Source: Bog-756 sp963830165
GTDB taxonomy: Bacteria; Actinomycetota; Acidimicrobiia; Acidimicrobiales; RAAP-2
Length of the DNA: 64,000 nucleotides
Reading direction: 5' to 3'
Assembly (NCBI GenBank): GCA_963830165.1
Contig: CAWHKZ010000011.1
Coordinates: forward strand, 62,001-126,000
Made by a program: the position numbers and the translations under genes. Within the stretch, counting starts at the first letter, position 1. The number at the start of each line of letters is the position of its first letter. Under the pieces are notes generated by a model. The model was given only the letters and a program-made list of their open reading frames with translations. It was not told where the DNA came from and did not search any database. This document shows, piece by piece, positions 46,871 through 56,401 of this stretch.

Positions 46871-48769
46871 CTAAGAGGCGACCACGGTGAAGTTGGCCTT
46901 GATCCGCTGGCCGGCCACGACGGTCTCCTGGCGGGGCGTCGAGGTGATCTCGGTGGTGGTCTCGCCGGTGTAGACGTAGTCGACACCCTCCACCCACCAG
47001 GTGCCCGGGAAGAGCGGTAGCTGGTACGTACCGTCCGAGTTGAGCTGACCGTCCACCTCGTCGGTGCACGTGCCGGCGGTGGGCTCGGTGCTGCATGCCG
47101 TGACCCCGGCATCGATCTCACCGTTCGGAGCGTCGGCGACCTTGACCGAACCCGTCACCACGCCCTCGGCCGGTGCCTCGTAGGGGACGGTGAACTTCGC
47201 CTTGGTGATGGCACCGGCGGTGACGTTCACCGCGAAGTTCTGTTCCGGATAGAAGGAGCCGTAGAGCGTGGAGTAGCCGACCGTCACGTCCCACTGACCC
47301 GGTGTGAGGGTCGGAAGGTCGACGGAGTTGAGCTTGGTGCCCGCCGCCTCGTGCAGCTTCCCCCGATGCGCCGAGCGGCCGAAGGCGTGGATGTCCTCGG
47401 CCCCGTAGTAGTAGCCGGCCGAACCGGAGGACTCGTAGACGCAGGACAGGAAGTCGAGCGGGTCGGTGACGTTCCCGGCCGGGCAGGCCGAGACCGTGTA
47501 GCCCGTCGGTCGGACGCCGCCCGGTCGCCCGCTGATCTTGATCGAACCGGTCACCCCGCCGAGCACCTGGTAGGGCACGGCGAAGGTGAGCGACGTGGTC
47601 TGGCCACCCTGGACGTTGACGATCTCCTCCGGTCCGGTGATGGCGTTCTCGAAGGGGGACACCGTGTAGTAGCCGGCGATCAGCCAGGTCCCGTCGGTGA
47701 GGAAGAGTGGATCCGGACCGGTGCCGCCGCCGATCCCCTCACAGGACGTACCGTCGAAGGAGATCTGGCAGGCGTCGACGCCGGTCGGATCGCTGAACCC
47801 GGCGGGTGCACCGGTCACGACCACGGAGGCGTTGACCAGCCCGGTCGGTGGCACCTGGTAGGGGGTGGTGAGCTTCGCAGTGGTCGTCCTGCCGGCCACG
47901 GTCACGACCGTCTTCGGCGAGGCCGTCGGCGTGGAGCAGCCGAACTCCGTGCAGTAGCTCGGGTACGCCGTCCACTGGCCGGGCGGCAGCTCGGTCAGGG
48001 TGACCGAGACGGGTCCGCTCGTCGGCACCGACGGACCCCCTTGGCTGCTCGCGCACGGCAGGGGCTGGCTGATGCCGTCGTAGGCGACGCCCACCGGGCA
48101 GATCACCACGGAGGCGCTGTCGACCAGTACGCCGGCCGGCAGTCCGCTGACCGACACCGTGGCATCCACCGTGGCCGGCTTGGCGTACGGCACGGTCACG
48201 TCGGCCACCACGGTTCCGCCCGCCGACACGGTGATCGCCTGGGGTGCTCCGAGGAACGCCCCGCTCGAGATGGAGTCCTCGTAGAAGCCCCAGAGGACCC
48301 AGCTGCCGGGAGCGAGGGAGAGCGAGTAGCTGCCGGCGTCGGCGAGGGCGACACTCGGGGACGCGCAGAGCGTTTCGCCCGGATCGGGTTCGGGGCAGGC
48401 ACCGGCGCCGATGACCTCCGGGGAGAACCCGGCGGGCGCGCCGGTCACCCCGACGGTTCCGGACACGGTTCCCGGACCCGCGTTGCAGCCGCTGCTGCCC
48501 GAGGCGCTCCCACCGGAGCCCGACGAGCCGCCGGAGCCGGAGCTACCCGAGCAGCACGAGCTCGAGGACCCGGACGATCCCGAGGACGGTGACGAGCCAC
48601 CGGAACTTCCCGAACTCCCGGAACTGCCACACGTGGTGGCGGAGTCGAGGCGGTTGGCCAGGGCACCGAGGCCGATGCCGGAGGCGACCTGGGGGAGGAC
48701 GGTGACCAGCAGCACGAAACCTGCCACGGCGATCAGCGCCAGTCGGACCTGCTTCCGCCATCGGGCCAT
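46871..48769 (-). CDS. Membrane-anchored surface protein of five cysteine-paired modules
   Basis: 632 residues. A basic start and TM/signal segment (LALIAVAGFVLLVTVLPQVA, about 10-30) is followed by a Ser/Gly linker with several Cys (about 45-95), then five similar domains of roughly 100 residues. Each domain starts near a V-x-G-x-P-x-G-F-type strand (for example VGVTGAPAGF), has one Cys pair (ACPEPDPGETLC, ICPVGVAYDGISQPLPC, ACQISFDGTSC, ACPAGNVTDPLDFLSC, ACSTEPTAGTC) and ends with a V-x-x-G-x-T-T...VPY strand. The fold resembles carboxypeptidase-regulatory/prealbumin-like modules. It has no sortase motif. I do not know its role; adhesion or wall structure is a guess. Confidence 0.75.
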   Translation of the reverse strand: MARWRKQVRLALIAVAGFVLLVTVLPQVASGIGLGALANRLDSATTCGSSGSSGSSGGSSPSSGSSGSSSSCCSGSSGSGGSSGSGGSASGSSGCNAGPGTVSGTVGVTGAPAGFSPEVIGAGACPEPDPGETLCASPSVALADAGSYSLSLAPGSWVLWGFYEDSISSGAFLGAPQAITVSAGGTVVADVTVPYAKPATVDATVSVSGLPAGVLVDSASVVICPVGVAYDGISQPLPCASSQGGPSVPTSGPVSVTLTELPPGQWTAYPSYCTEFGCSTPTASPKTVVTVAGRTTTAKLTTPYQVPPTGLVNASVVVTGAPAGFSDPTGVDACQISFDGTSCEGIGGGTGPDPLFLTDGTWLIAGYYTVSPFENAITGPEEIVNVQGGQTTSLTFAVPYQVLGGVTGSIKISGRPGGVRPTGYTVSACPAGNVTDPLDFLSCVYESSGSAGYYYGAEDIHAFGRSAHRGKLHEAAGTKLNSVDLPTLTPGQWDVTVGYSTLYGSFYPEQNFAVNVTAGAITKAKFTVPYEAPAEGVVTGSVKVADAPNGEIDAGVTACSTEPTAGTCTDEVDGQLNSDGTYQLPLFPGTWWVEGVDYVYTGETTTEITSTPRQETVVAGQRIKANFTVVAS

Positions 48770-48912
48770 TGCCCTACCCCCCGTCCAGGCCGGCTCTCCG
48801 GCTCCTGCTCCACCGGAAAGCTACCCGAGGTTGCCACACGATGCTCGGACGGTGGCAACAGCTGCTGCGCGGTCCGGTCCGGACCGCCGCCAGGTCCGTC
48901 GTCCGCCCACGG

Positions 48913-51351
48913 TCAGTTGGCGGCGACGTAGGGGCCCTGGGCGGTGAACCCGAGCCGCGCCATCACGACGGGCCGGGGTATGACCGGCCCCGGGTCGTTG
49001 GCGTGGAACGGGTTGTAGAGGATCCAGACCGAGCCGCCGTCGGCGAACAACGAGGCCTCGCCCGGCCCCGGCCCCTGGAGGTTCGAACCGATCAACGGGG
49101 CCGGGTCCGGATCGCTGCACGGGCCGAACGGGCTCTGGCAGGCGGCGACCCCGATGCCGTACGACGGGGACGAGTACCAGTTGCCCGAGAAGAACAGCCA
49201 CCACGTGCCCCACTCCTCGATCATGTCCGGCGCCTCGACGATGGTGCCTTCCCAAAGCTCCGACGGGCCGAGGATCTTGGTGGGTCTACCGAGCAGGGTC
49301 CGGCCGTCGGCGCTGAGGCGCTGGGCGTAGATCCCCGTGGGGCCGTCCTGGTCCGGTCCCGGCACCGACGGGTTGGCGTTGTCCTCGGACTTGGACAGCA
49401 TCACCAGGCCGTCGGGGGTGGTGATGACGCGGGCGTCGATGGTGCCCCGGTGGTCGAGCTGGCAGATGAACGGGGTGGGGCTGGCGACGAACGGACCCGA
49501 CGGTGACCGGGCGAAGGCCGAGCCGACGCAGTGGGTGGGCGGGTCGAGCCCCTTGACCAGCGCGGTGAAGTACAGCGCCCAGCCCCCGCGGACCTGCTGC
49601 ACGTCCGGGGCCCAGGTGAGGCCTCCGGCGGCCCAGGCCGGCAGGGTGGGCAGCACGTCGTGGGGGGCGCTCCAGACCCCGGGCCGGGGCCCGGTGCGCA
49701 GGGGCACGTTGAGGAAGGTCGTGCCCTCGCTGGTGTAGAGGTAGTAGCGCCCGTCGTAGCGCAGCATGAACGGATCGGTCGGGTCCGGCCCGGTGAGGAT
49801 CTGGCGCGCCGGGGCCGCCGGATCGGTGGTGTGCGGCGGTTCGACCACGACGGTGCGGGCGGTTCCCCCGGCCGTGCGGGCGTCCCCGATCAGTCCCTGC
49901 GTGGCCACGACGGCCACGACCACCACGGTCCAGGCCACGGCGGCCAGGGCCTGGGATCGGAGCCCGTGGCGGACCTGCCGGCGATCCGGGCTGTCGCCGC
50001 CCGTCCCGTCGACGCCGGTCACCTCCGGCGGCGGGTGCAGGACCGGCACCGCGGCGAGCCCCGCGGTGCAGCCGCCCAGGAGCCCGATGGCCGGAAGCTG
50101 CCAGGACGCGTCGACGCAGCCGGCCACGGCGAAGGCCACCGACGCGCCCGCCGCACACGACGTCAGCAGGTCGCGCCGTCGGATCGACGCGGCCACGGCC
50201 GCACCGGCCACGAGGAGCAGCACCGCGGCGACCGCACCACCGTCAGCCGTCGCCGACAGGTAGGTGTCGGGTTCGAGGCCCGGGTAGTCGGCGACCGGCC
50301 CGCCCGTGGTGTGCACCCGGGGCGGGCCGACGCCCGTGAGTGCGGCGGACCGCCACGTGTCGACCGCGCTGGACCAGGCGACGGTCTGACTCGTCCCCGT
50401 CGGTGCTCGGCGGGCGTCGGTGGGCAGGTGCAGGACGGCCAGGGTGACTGCCGTGGCAAGGACCACGACGGCGACCACGCCGGCACCCCGTGCCCAACGG
50501 GCGGCGGGTACCGGCACCCGCACGGCGGCGATCACGGGGGCCCCGATCCCGACCACCCAGCCGACCGGGCCGGCGCTGTGACCGGTCGACGTGGCGACGA
50601 CGGCGAGACCGGAGGCCGCACCACAGGCCAGCGGCCACAGGGCGGTCGCCCAGCGGTCCCGCGGAACGGCCAGGGCCCCGGCGCCGAGGGCAAGCAGTTC
50701 CCAGTGGCCCTGGGCGGCGAGCAGGCCGGCGACCCCCGCGGCCAGGGCGACGCGGGCGACGGGGGAGTGCAGGTCGTTGGCCAGGGCCAGCAGCACGACC
50801 ACCGCGCAGACCACCGCGGTGGCCGCCGGATCGGTAAGCGTGGAGGCGGCGTGCCACGACCCGGCAACCGGCCGGGCGAGCACCGTCCACCTCCCGAGCA
50901 CACCGACCACGCCGGAGGCGGCCAGGACCGCCCCCACGGCGACCAGGGCCGGAGCCGAACGCGCCCGGTCGCGGTCGGCCAGGGCCCGCAGTACCAGGAA
51001 GCCGGCGAGGAAGGCGAGGAGGGACGCGCCGAAGGGCAGGAAGGCGGCCGGCGAGTGCACCTCGAGGGAGCGGACGAACCACCACGTGGCCAGGCCGCCC
51101 ACCGTCAGTACGACCGACGCGCCGTGGCGGTCCCGGTTCCAGGCCACGCCCGCCGCCACCAGGCCGAGGGCCAGTGCGGTGATCCCGAAGGCGTCGACCG
51201 GATAGAAGGTGCCCTGCAGGTAGAGGGCGCCGGCCAGGATACCGACGACGACCGCCGCCGAGCCGGCGACCAGGGGAGGGGAGCTGTCCACCGCGGCCCG
51301 CCCCTCGTTCACGACGGGCCCGGCGAGCCCGGGCTCCTCGGTCAGCGTCAC
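48913..51351 (-). CDS. Polytopic membrane protein fused to a GH43-like glycosidase domain
   Basis: 812 residues. About 1-480 contain some twelve to thirteen hydrophobic segments with a loop (ARRAPTGTSQTVAWSSAVDT) that resembles O-antigen ligase/polymerase-type proteins. After a last TM (AVAWTVVVVAVVATQGLIG) the C-terminal region (about 520-812) is a five-bladed GH43-like domain: DPTDPFMLRYDGRYYLYTSE (putative base Asp), GTIDARVITTPDGL (Asp), and WEGTIVEAPDMIEEWGTW (putative acid Glu). The domain should face outward. I know of no common family with this architecture. The ATG at 51351 has a weak ribosome site. Substrate and reaction are inferred only from domains. Confidence 0.8.
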   Translation of the reverse strand: MTLTEEPGLAGPVVNEGRAAVDSSPPLVAGSAAVVVGILAGALYLQGTFYPVDAFGITALALGLVAAGVAWNRDRHGASVVLTVGGLATWWFVRSLEVHSPAAFLPFGASLLAFLAGFLVLRALADRDRARSAPALVAVGAVLAASGVVGVLGRWTVLARPVAGSWHAASTLTDPAATAVVCAVVVLLALANDLHSPVARVALAAGVAGLLAAQGHWELLALGAGALAVPRDRWATALWPLACGAASGLAVVATSTGHSAGPVGWVVGIGAPVIAAVRVPVPAARWARGAGVVAVVVLATAVTLAVLHLPTDARRAPTGTSQTVAWSSAVDTWRSAALTGVGPPRVHTTGGPVADYPGLEPDTYLSATADGGAVAAVLLLVAGAAVAASIRRRDLLTSCAAGASVAFAVAGCVDASWQLPAIGLLGGCTAGLAAVPVLHPPPEVTGVDGTGGDSPDRRQVRHGLRSQALAAVAWTVVVVAVVATQGLIGDARTAGGTARTVVVEPPHTTDPAAPARQILTGPDPTDPFMLRYDGRYYLYTSEGTTFLNVPLRTGPRPGVWSAPHDVLPTLPAWAAGGLTWAPDVQQVRGGWALYFTALVKGLDPPTHCVGSAFARSPSGPFVASPTPFICQLDHRGTIDARVITTPDGLVMLSKSEDNANPSVPGPDQDGPTGIYAQRLSADGRTLLGRPTKILGPSELWEGTIVEAPDMIEEWGTWWLFFSGNWYSSPSYGIGVAACQSPFGPCSDPDPAPLIGSNLQGPGPGEASLFADGGSVWILYNPFHANDPGPVIPRPVVMARLGFTAQGPYVAAN

Positions 51352-51491
51352 GGGTGGCGCGTGGCGGCGCCGGGTCGATCAGCGGTGGTGTGCACGGCGC
51401 CTCCTCACGTCGAAGCTTTGCACAGGGCCCCGTCCCGGTGTCTCCCGCGCCGGTAGGGTGACCCGTCGAACCCGAGGCGTGGAGGAGAGCG

Positions 51492-52820
51492 ATGGGGGTG
51501 CCCCCGGGGCGGACCGACGAGGACGACCCCGCCCGTTCCCGCGTGGCGGCGCCGGCGCGTCGGGCGTCCTCCCGGCGTGTGCTCTCCCTGATCATGCTGG
51601 TGGCCGCGGCCGCCTGCTATGTGGGGATCATCGTCGCCCGTTCGGGTCCGCCCCCGGGGGGCGACACCGCACCCCTGACCGCGGTCACCTCGGCCCTGGC
51701 CGACGGCGACCTCCGGGTGGCCGCCTCGATCGAGTCCCTACCCAACCCGCCGGGCTTCCCGTTGCTGGTGGCCCCCTTCGTCGCCGCCTTCCCCGGCACG
51801 ATCGGCTCGCCGACGTGGTGCACCCCGCCGGCCAGGGTCAACCCGACGGCGGCCGGTGGCGTGCACCGGGTGCCCACCGGGGTGGTCGAGTGCGGGGACA
51901 CCGCGGCGGTGGCGGCCCTCCCTCCCTGGTACCGGGCCCAGGGCCTGCTGGGGGTGGCCTCGTGGCTGGTGCTGGCCCTCGGGGCGCTGGCCGTGCTGCG
52001 GGCCGCCCGGGCCGACACGGTCGGACGGGAGGCCGGGCTGCTGGCGTTCCTCGCCTTCCTGCCGGCCGCCAGCAGCGCGATCGTGCAGCTCTACCACCCC
52101 CAGGACATCGTGAGCCTCGGCCTGTCCCTCGGCGCCCTGGCCCAGACCCTCAGACGGCGGTGGGGCGTGGCCGGCGTCTTGTTCGGGGCCGCCATCCTGT
52201 CCAAGCAGTTCGCACTGCTCCTCCTTCTGCCGGCCCTCGTGGCCGCGCCCGACCGTCGGTCGCGGCTCACCATGGCCGGTGCGGCCGGTGCCGTGTTCGC
52301 CGCCGGGCTGCTGCCGTTCCTGGCCGTCGACCCGCGGGCCACGCTCGAGAACCTGAGCGGCTTCAGCGCCGGCGGGGCGGCGGCCGGGCAGACGGTGCTC
52401 ACCCTGGCCGGAGTGCACGGCACCGTGGCCTCGGCCGTGGCCCGGGACGTGCCCGTGCTGTTCGCCGTGGCCGTGTGCCTCTGGGCGGCGCGGCGTCCGG
52501 GCCTACGGGTCGACCGACCGACCACGCTCGTGGCCCTGGCCCTGGTGTGCGCCGGGAGCCGGCTGGTGTTCGAGTCGGTGATCTTCCCCTACTACCTGCT
52601 GGCGGCCAGCGTGCTGGTGCTCCTGCTCGATCTGGTGGCCCGTCGATCACCCCACTGGTCGCTGGCCTGGTGTGCGGCCGCGGCATTCTTCGTCGCCGTG
52701 CACCCCGGGAACCGGGCGGTGGCCGCCTTCGGCACGCTGGTTCTGGCCGTGGCCGCGGTGGCCATCGGGGTGCTCGAGCTCACGGGGCACCGGGACGCAG
52801 CTACCGTGCCGGACCGGTGA
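51492..52820 (+). CDS. Polytopic membrane protein, glycosyltransferase (GT-C/GT87)-like
   Basis: 442 residues with about ten TM segments. The large external loop between TM1 and TM2 contains the acidic PPPGGDTAPLTAVTSALADG (Asp expected near the active site of GT-C enzymes) and LPNPPGFPLLVAPF. The TM block includes LYHPQDIVSLGLSLGALAQT and AILSKQFALLLLLPALVAAP, typical of DUF2029/GT87-like mannosyltransferases. GGAGGAGAG lies 3-9 nt before the ATG. It should add a sugar from a lipid carrier to an envelope glycan, but the specific sugar is not known. Its 3' end overlaps the DUF2079 gene by 20 bp. Confidence 0.72.
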   Translation: MGVPPGRTDEDDPARSRVAAPARRASSRRVLSLIMLVAAAACYVGIIVARSGPPPGGDTAPLTAVTSALADGDLRVAASIESLPNPPGFPLLVAPFVAAFPGTIGSPTWCTPPARVNPTAAGGVHRVPTGVVECGDTAAVAALPPWYRAQGLLGVASWLVLALGALAVLRAARADTVGREAGLLAFLAFLPAASSAIVQLYHPQDIVSLGLSLGALAQTLRRRWGVAGVLFGAAILSKQFALLLLLPALVAAPDRRSRLTMAGAAGAVFAAGLLPFLAVDPRATLENLSGFSAGGAAAGQTVLTLAGVHGTVASAVARDVPVLFAVAVCLWAARRPGLRVDRPTTLVALALVCAGSRLVFESVIFPYYLLAASVLVLLLDLVARRSPHWSLAWCAAAAFFVAVHPGNRAVAAFGTLVLAVAAVAIGVLELTGHRDAATVPDR

Positions 52821-54366
52821 GATCGATCTGGCCGACGCCCTTCGGCACGGTCACCAGGAAGGCGTAGATCCCGTTCGAGCTGGCCATGGCTTTGGCATGG
52901 AACCGGTCACGGAGGACGGTGGTGCCCGCCGTGACCTCGGCGGGCGTCAACGACTCGAGGCCCGAGGTGACGGCGAGTACGACGACCACGGTTCGCGTCC
53001 GGACGGGAACGATCTCCGTCGGCGACGGGGCGAGGATGTGGACGAACTCCCGGGAGCTGAACCGCCCGATGACCCGCAGCGACGACGCGACCTCGGCATC
53101 GCCCGGCGTCCGTTGCAGCACCGACCGGAGTTCGGCGGCCTGCCCGGCGGTGGGTCCGGTGTCGATGGCGGTGCGCACGATCGTGGACGACGTGTGCAGT
53201 CCGGTGACCAGAGCCGCGGCGAAGAGCACCGTGCCCACGACAGCAGGTAGGACCCAGTGGCCGTGCAGCCGAGCGGCCAGCCAGACGAGGACGGTCACGG
53301 TGCCGAAGAGCAGGAAGGGGAAGAGCGCGAAGTTCTGGAAGGGGGACCCGATGAACACCGGACTCGGATTGAGTCCGGTGCTGACCAGCACCACGATCGG
53401 AACGCCGAATCCCCATGCCGACGCGAGACCGATCACACCGGCCGGTTCCACGAGGTCCCAGAGGTCGTGGAGGCGGATGCGGAGTTCGTGGATCCACCGT
53501 CCCGGGTGGGTCAGCGCCCCGATGGCCACCAGCACCATGCCGCCACCGGCCGGGAGCGTCGCCCGCCCGGCGAGGTAGGCGTAGGCGTTCAACGAGGAAC
53601 CGAGATTTGCCCCGATGGCGGCGATGAGCCCGAGCCAGGCTCCTCCGACCACGACCAGGAGGAGTCCGTGGCGCCGCGTGGCCCGACCGGCCAGGAGCGC
53701 CGACACGCCGATCCCCACGACGTACAGCGCGGGGAGGTCGCCGCAGAGGAGCGTCAGGGCGATCCAGACCCACGCCGAGGCGAATCGCTCCCGGTAGAAC
53801 CCGCGGGCGGCGAGCACGGCGAACAGTGCGGCGGTCGATTCGAAGTGGAAGTCGAACGTGACGGTGCCCCACAGCAGAGGGTTGACGAGGATCGCCACCA
53901 GTGCCGCGCCACCGATCGGGAGGGCGACCCGGGAGGGGACGTGGCGGTTCTCCAGGTGTTCGAGGATCCACAGGTACGCGACGAGCACTGCCGCGGTCGC
54001 CGTCAGGTCCTGGATCCACAGGAGCAGGACCGGCTGGGGGAACACGAGGTGGGTGAGCGCCAGCGGCCACATGATCAGTTCGAAATGGCTCCGGTAGAAG
54101 GGGAAGCCATAGAGCGAGTTGAACGGGTCGAGATGGCCCTGACCGATGAGGGTCCACGCCTGATCGAAGATCCCGAAATCCTCGATCAGGTGGAACCGGT
54201 GGTAGAGGAAGCTGGAAAGGGCGACGGCGGCGACGAACTGCACGCCGATCACCACGACGCCGGCGACCCGGAGATAGCGCCACAGGGGCCGGGGGACCAG
54301 GTCCACCGCAGCGTCGTCGGAGCCCACCTCGACGATGGCCGGCGTATCCGCTCCGCCGACCAACAT
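52801..54366 (-). CDS. DUF2079 family membrane protein
   Basis: 521 residues, about ten TM helices. DUF2079 signals are the region FLYHRFHLIEDFGIFDQAWT followed by GHLDPFNSLYGFPFYRSHFE (D/H/E-rich loop after TM1), LVNPLLWGTVTFDFHFESTA and LLCGDLPALYVVGIG. DUF2079 is related to GT-C glycosyltransferases. The ATG at 54366 is chosen by a hydrophobic start nearby; the frame extends upstream to 54489. It converges with the previous membrane gene, so it ends within it by 20 bp. Confidence 0.83.
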   Translation of the reverse strand: MLVGGADTPAIVEVGSDDAAVDLVPRPLWRYLRVAGVVVIGVQFVAAVALSSFLYHRFHLIEDFGIFDQAWTLIGQGHLDPFNSLYGFPFYRSHFELIMWPLALTHLVFPQPVLLLWIQDLTATAAVLVAYLWILEHLENRHVPSRVALPIGGAALVAILVNPLLWGTVTFDFHFESTAALFAVLAARGFYRERFASAWVWIALTLLCGDLPALYVVGIGVSALLAGRATRRHGLLLVVVGGAWLGLIAAIGANLGSSLNAYAYLAGRATLPAGGGMVLVAIGALTHPGRWIHELRIRLHDLWDLVEPAGVIGLASAWGFGVPIVVLVSTGLNPSPVFIGSPFQNFALFPFLLFGTVTVLVWLAARLHGHWVLPAVVGTVLFAAALVTGLHTSSTIVRTAIDTGPTAGQAAELRSVLQRTPGDAEVASSLRVIGRFSSREFVHILAPSPTEIVPVRTRTVVVVLAVTSGLESLTPAEVTAGTTVLRDRFHAKAMASSNGIYAFLVTVPKGVGQIDLTGPAR

Positions 54367-54505
54367 GGCTGCAGACCATAGTGGGCGTCCGCTGCGGAGC
54401 GGCTGATCGACCGGGCGCGTCCTGGCCCGGGACGAGGCCGGCCCCTGCCGCCGGGGTCGCCGGTCCGGACCGCGCCGCCGGGATGTCATGCGAGGTCCCG
54501 GTCGG

Positions 54506-54577
54506 TGCCCCTGGCAGGAATCGAACCTGCGCTTTCGGCTCCGGAGGCCGACGCTCTATCCGCTGAGCTACAGGGGC
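54506..54577 (-). tRNA. tRNA-Arg (anticodon CCG)
   Basis: The minus strand folds as a full cloverleaf: acceptor GCCCCTG/CAGGGGC, D-arm GCTC-AGCGGATA-GAGC, anticodon loop CTCCGGA (anticodon CCG, reading CGG), T-arm GCAGG-TTCGATT-CCTGC and discriminator A at 54506. No CCA is encoded. It is the only tRNA seen in the window, and it is next to the divergent arginyl-tRNA synthetase gene. Confidence 0.97.
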
Positions 54578-54709
54578 AGACGGGGTGCGGTGCCGGCCGG
54601 TGCGTCCGGCCACCCGTTCCACCGAGGAGGCAACTCTAGTGCCACCGGCGACCACGGGAGTCCGTCACCTCCCGTGGCCCCTGCCGTGACCACGTATCCT
54701 CGGTCCACG

Positions 54710-56401
54710 ATGTCCGTGCCCGACGACACTCCCGACGACACTCCTGACGACACTCCCTACCGGCCCGTGCGCGACCGGCTGGCCGCCGCGGTGGCGGCCG
54801 CCCTGGCCACCGTCGCCGCCGAAGGCGGCCTCGACCTGGCCATCGACCCGGTGGCAGTCCACCTCGAGCGCCCGGCCCGGCGGGAGCACGGCGACTGGTC
54901 GACCAATGTCGCCCTGGTCACGGCCAAGGCCGTCGGCACCAACCCCCGGGCCCTGGCCACCTCCATCGTCGGGGTCCTGGAGCGGCGGCTGCCCGACCAC
55001 GTCGTCTCCGTCGAGCTGGCCGGCCCCGGCTTCGTCAACTTCCGGCTCGACGACGCCTGGCTCCACCAGGCGCTGGCCGTCGTGCTCGACCAGGGCGAGG
55101 CCTCCTACGCCCGCCCCGACATCGGCCACGGCGAGCGGGTCCAGGTCGAGTTCATCTCGGCCAACCCCACCGGCCCCATCCACGTGGGCAACGGCTGGTG
55201 GGGCAGCTACGGCGACGCGCTGGCCCGGGTGCTGGCCCGCAGCGGCTACGACGTGAGCCGCGAGTACTACGTCAACGACACCGGGGGACAGATCCGCACG
55301 CTCGGGATGAGCCTGCTGGCCCGCAAGGCCGGCGAGGAGGTGCCCGAGGGCGGCTACCGGGGCCAGTACGTGACCGACCTGGCCGCCGAGTACGACGGAC
55401 CCGACGACGTGACGGTCGCCGGCCGGTGGGCGGCCGAACGGATCCTGGAGCGGATCCGGGCGACCCTCGAATCGGTGGGCATCGTCTTCGACGAGTGGTA
55501 CTCGCAGGCCTCGATCGAGGAGAGCGGCGCCGTCGACGAGACGATCGCCCTGCTGGCCGAGAAGGGCCTGGTCTACGAACAGGACGGTGCGACCTGGTTC
55601 AAGGCCTCCGAGCTCGGCGACGTGCGCGACCGGGTGCTGCGCAAGGCCAGTGGCGACGCCACCTACCTGGCCGGCGACCTCGCCTACCACCGCGACAAGT
55701 TCCTCATCCGGGGCTTCGACCGGGTCATCGACGTCTTCGGGGCCGACCACCACGGCCAGGTGGCCAGCCTGGTGGCGGGCATGCAGGCCCTGGGGGTCGA
55801 CCCGTCCCGCCTCGAGGTGAAGCTGGGCCAGATGGTCTCGCTCGTCGACGGGGACGAGTCCGTCAAGATGGGCAAGCGGGCGGGCACGGCCATCGACCTC
55901 GACACGGTGATCGCCGACATCGGTCCCGACGCCACCCGGATCCTCAGCCTGATGAGCTCCCTCGACCAGGCCGCCACGTTCGACCTGGCCGCCGTGCGGG
56001 AGCAGTCGGCCGAGAACCCCGTCTTCTACGTCCAGATGGCCAGTGCCCGCATCGGGGGCGTGGGCCGCAAGGCCGCCGAGCGGAACGTGACCCGGGCCCC
56101 GCTGTCCCGGGTGGACCTGTCCCTCCTCACCCACCCCCGCGAGCTCGAGGTCCTGCGCTGCCTGGAGGAGCTGCCCGAGGTTGTGGCCGACGCGGCCGTC
56201 GACCGGGCCCCGACGAAGGTGACCACCTGGGTCAGGCGCCTGGCCTCGTGCTTCCACGGCTTCTACCACGACTGCCCGATCCTGGCCGACGACGTGGACC
56301 CGGACCTGGCCCAGGCGCGCTTGTGGCTGGTCGAGGCGACGCGCATCGGACTGTCCATCGGCCTCGGCCTCCTCGGGGTGCACGCGCCCGAGGCCATGTG
56401 A
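54710..56401 (+). CDS. argS: Arginyl-tRNA synthetase
   Basis: 563 residues, full length. The N-terminal additional domain carries LERPARREHGDWSTNVAL. The HIGH-class signature appears as SANPTGPIHVGN, followed by YYVNDTGGQI. The class I KMSK-like loop is KMGKRAG, common in ArgRS. The anticodon-binding domain is at the C-terminus (FYHDCPILADD). The N-terminus contains three short DDTP repeats. The start ATG at 54710 has a TATCCT box 9 nt upstream. The tRNA-Arg gene lies just before it on the other strand. Confidence 0.96.
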   Translation: MSVPDDTPDDTPDDTPYRPVRDRLAAAVAAALATVAAEGGLDLAIDPVAVHLERPARREHGDWSTNVALVTAKAVGTNPRALATSIVGVLERRLPDHVVSVELAGPGFVNFRLDDAWLHQALAVVLDQGEASYARPDIGHGERVQVEFISANPTGPIHVGNGWWGSYGDALARVLARSGYDVSREYYVNDTGGQIRTLGMSLLARKAGEEVPEGGYRGQYVTDLAAEYDGPDDVTVAGRWAAERILERIRATLESVGIVFDEWYSQASIEESGAVDETIALLAEKGLVYEQDGATWFKASELGDVRDRVLRKASGDATYLAGDLAYHRDKFLIRGFDRVIDVFGADHHGQVASLVAGMQALGVDPSRLEVKLGQMVSLVDGDESVKMGKRAGTAIDLDTVIADIGPDATRILSLMSSLDQAATFDLAAVREQSAENPVFYVQMASARIGGVGRKAAERNVTRAPLSRVDLSLLTHPRELEVLRCLEELPEVVADAAVDRAPTKVTTWVRRLASCFHGFYHDCPILADDVDPDLAQARLWLVEATRIGLSIGLGLLGVHAPEAM

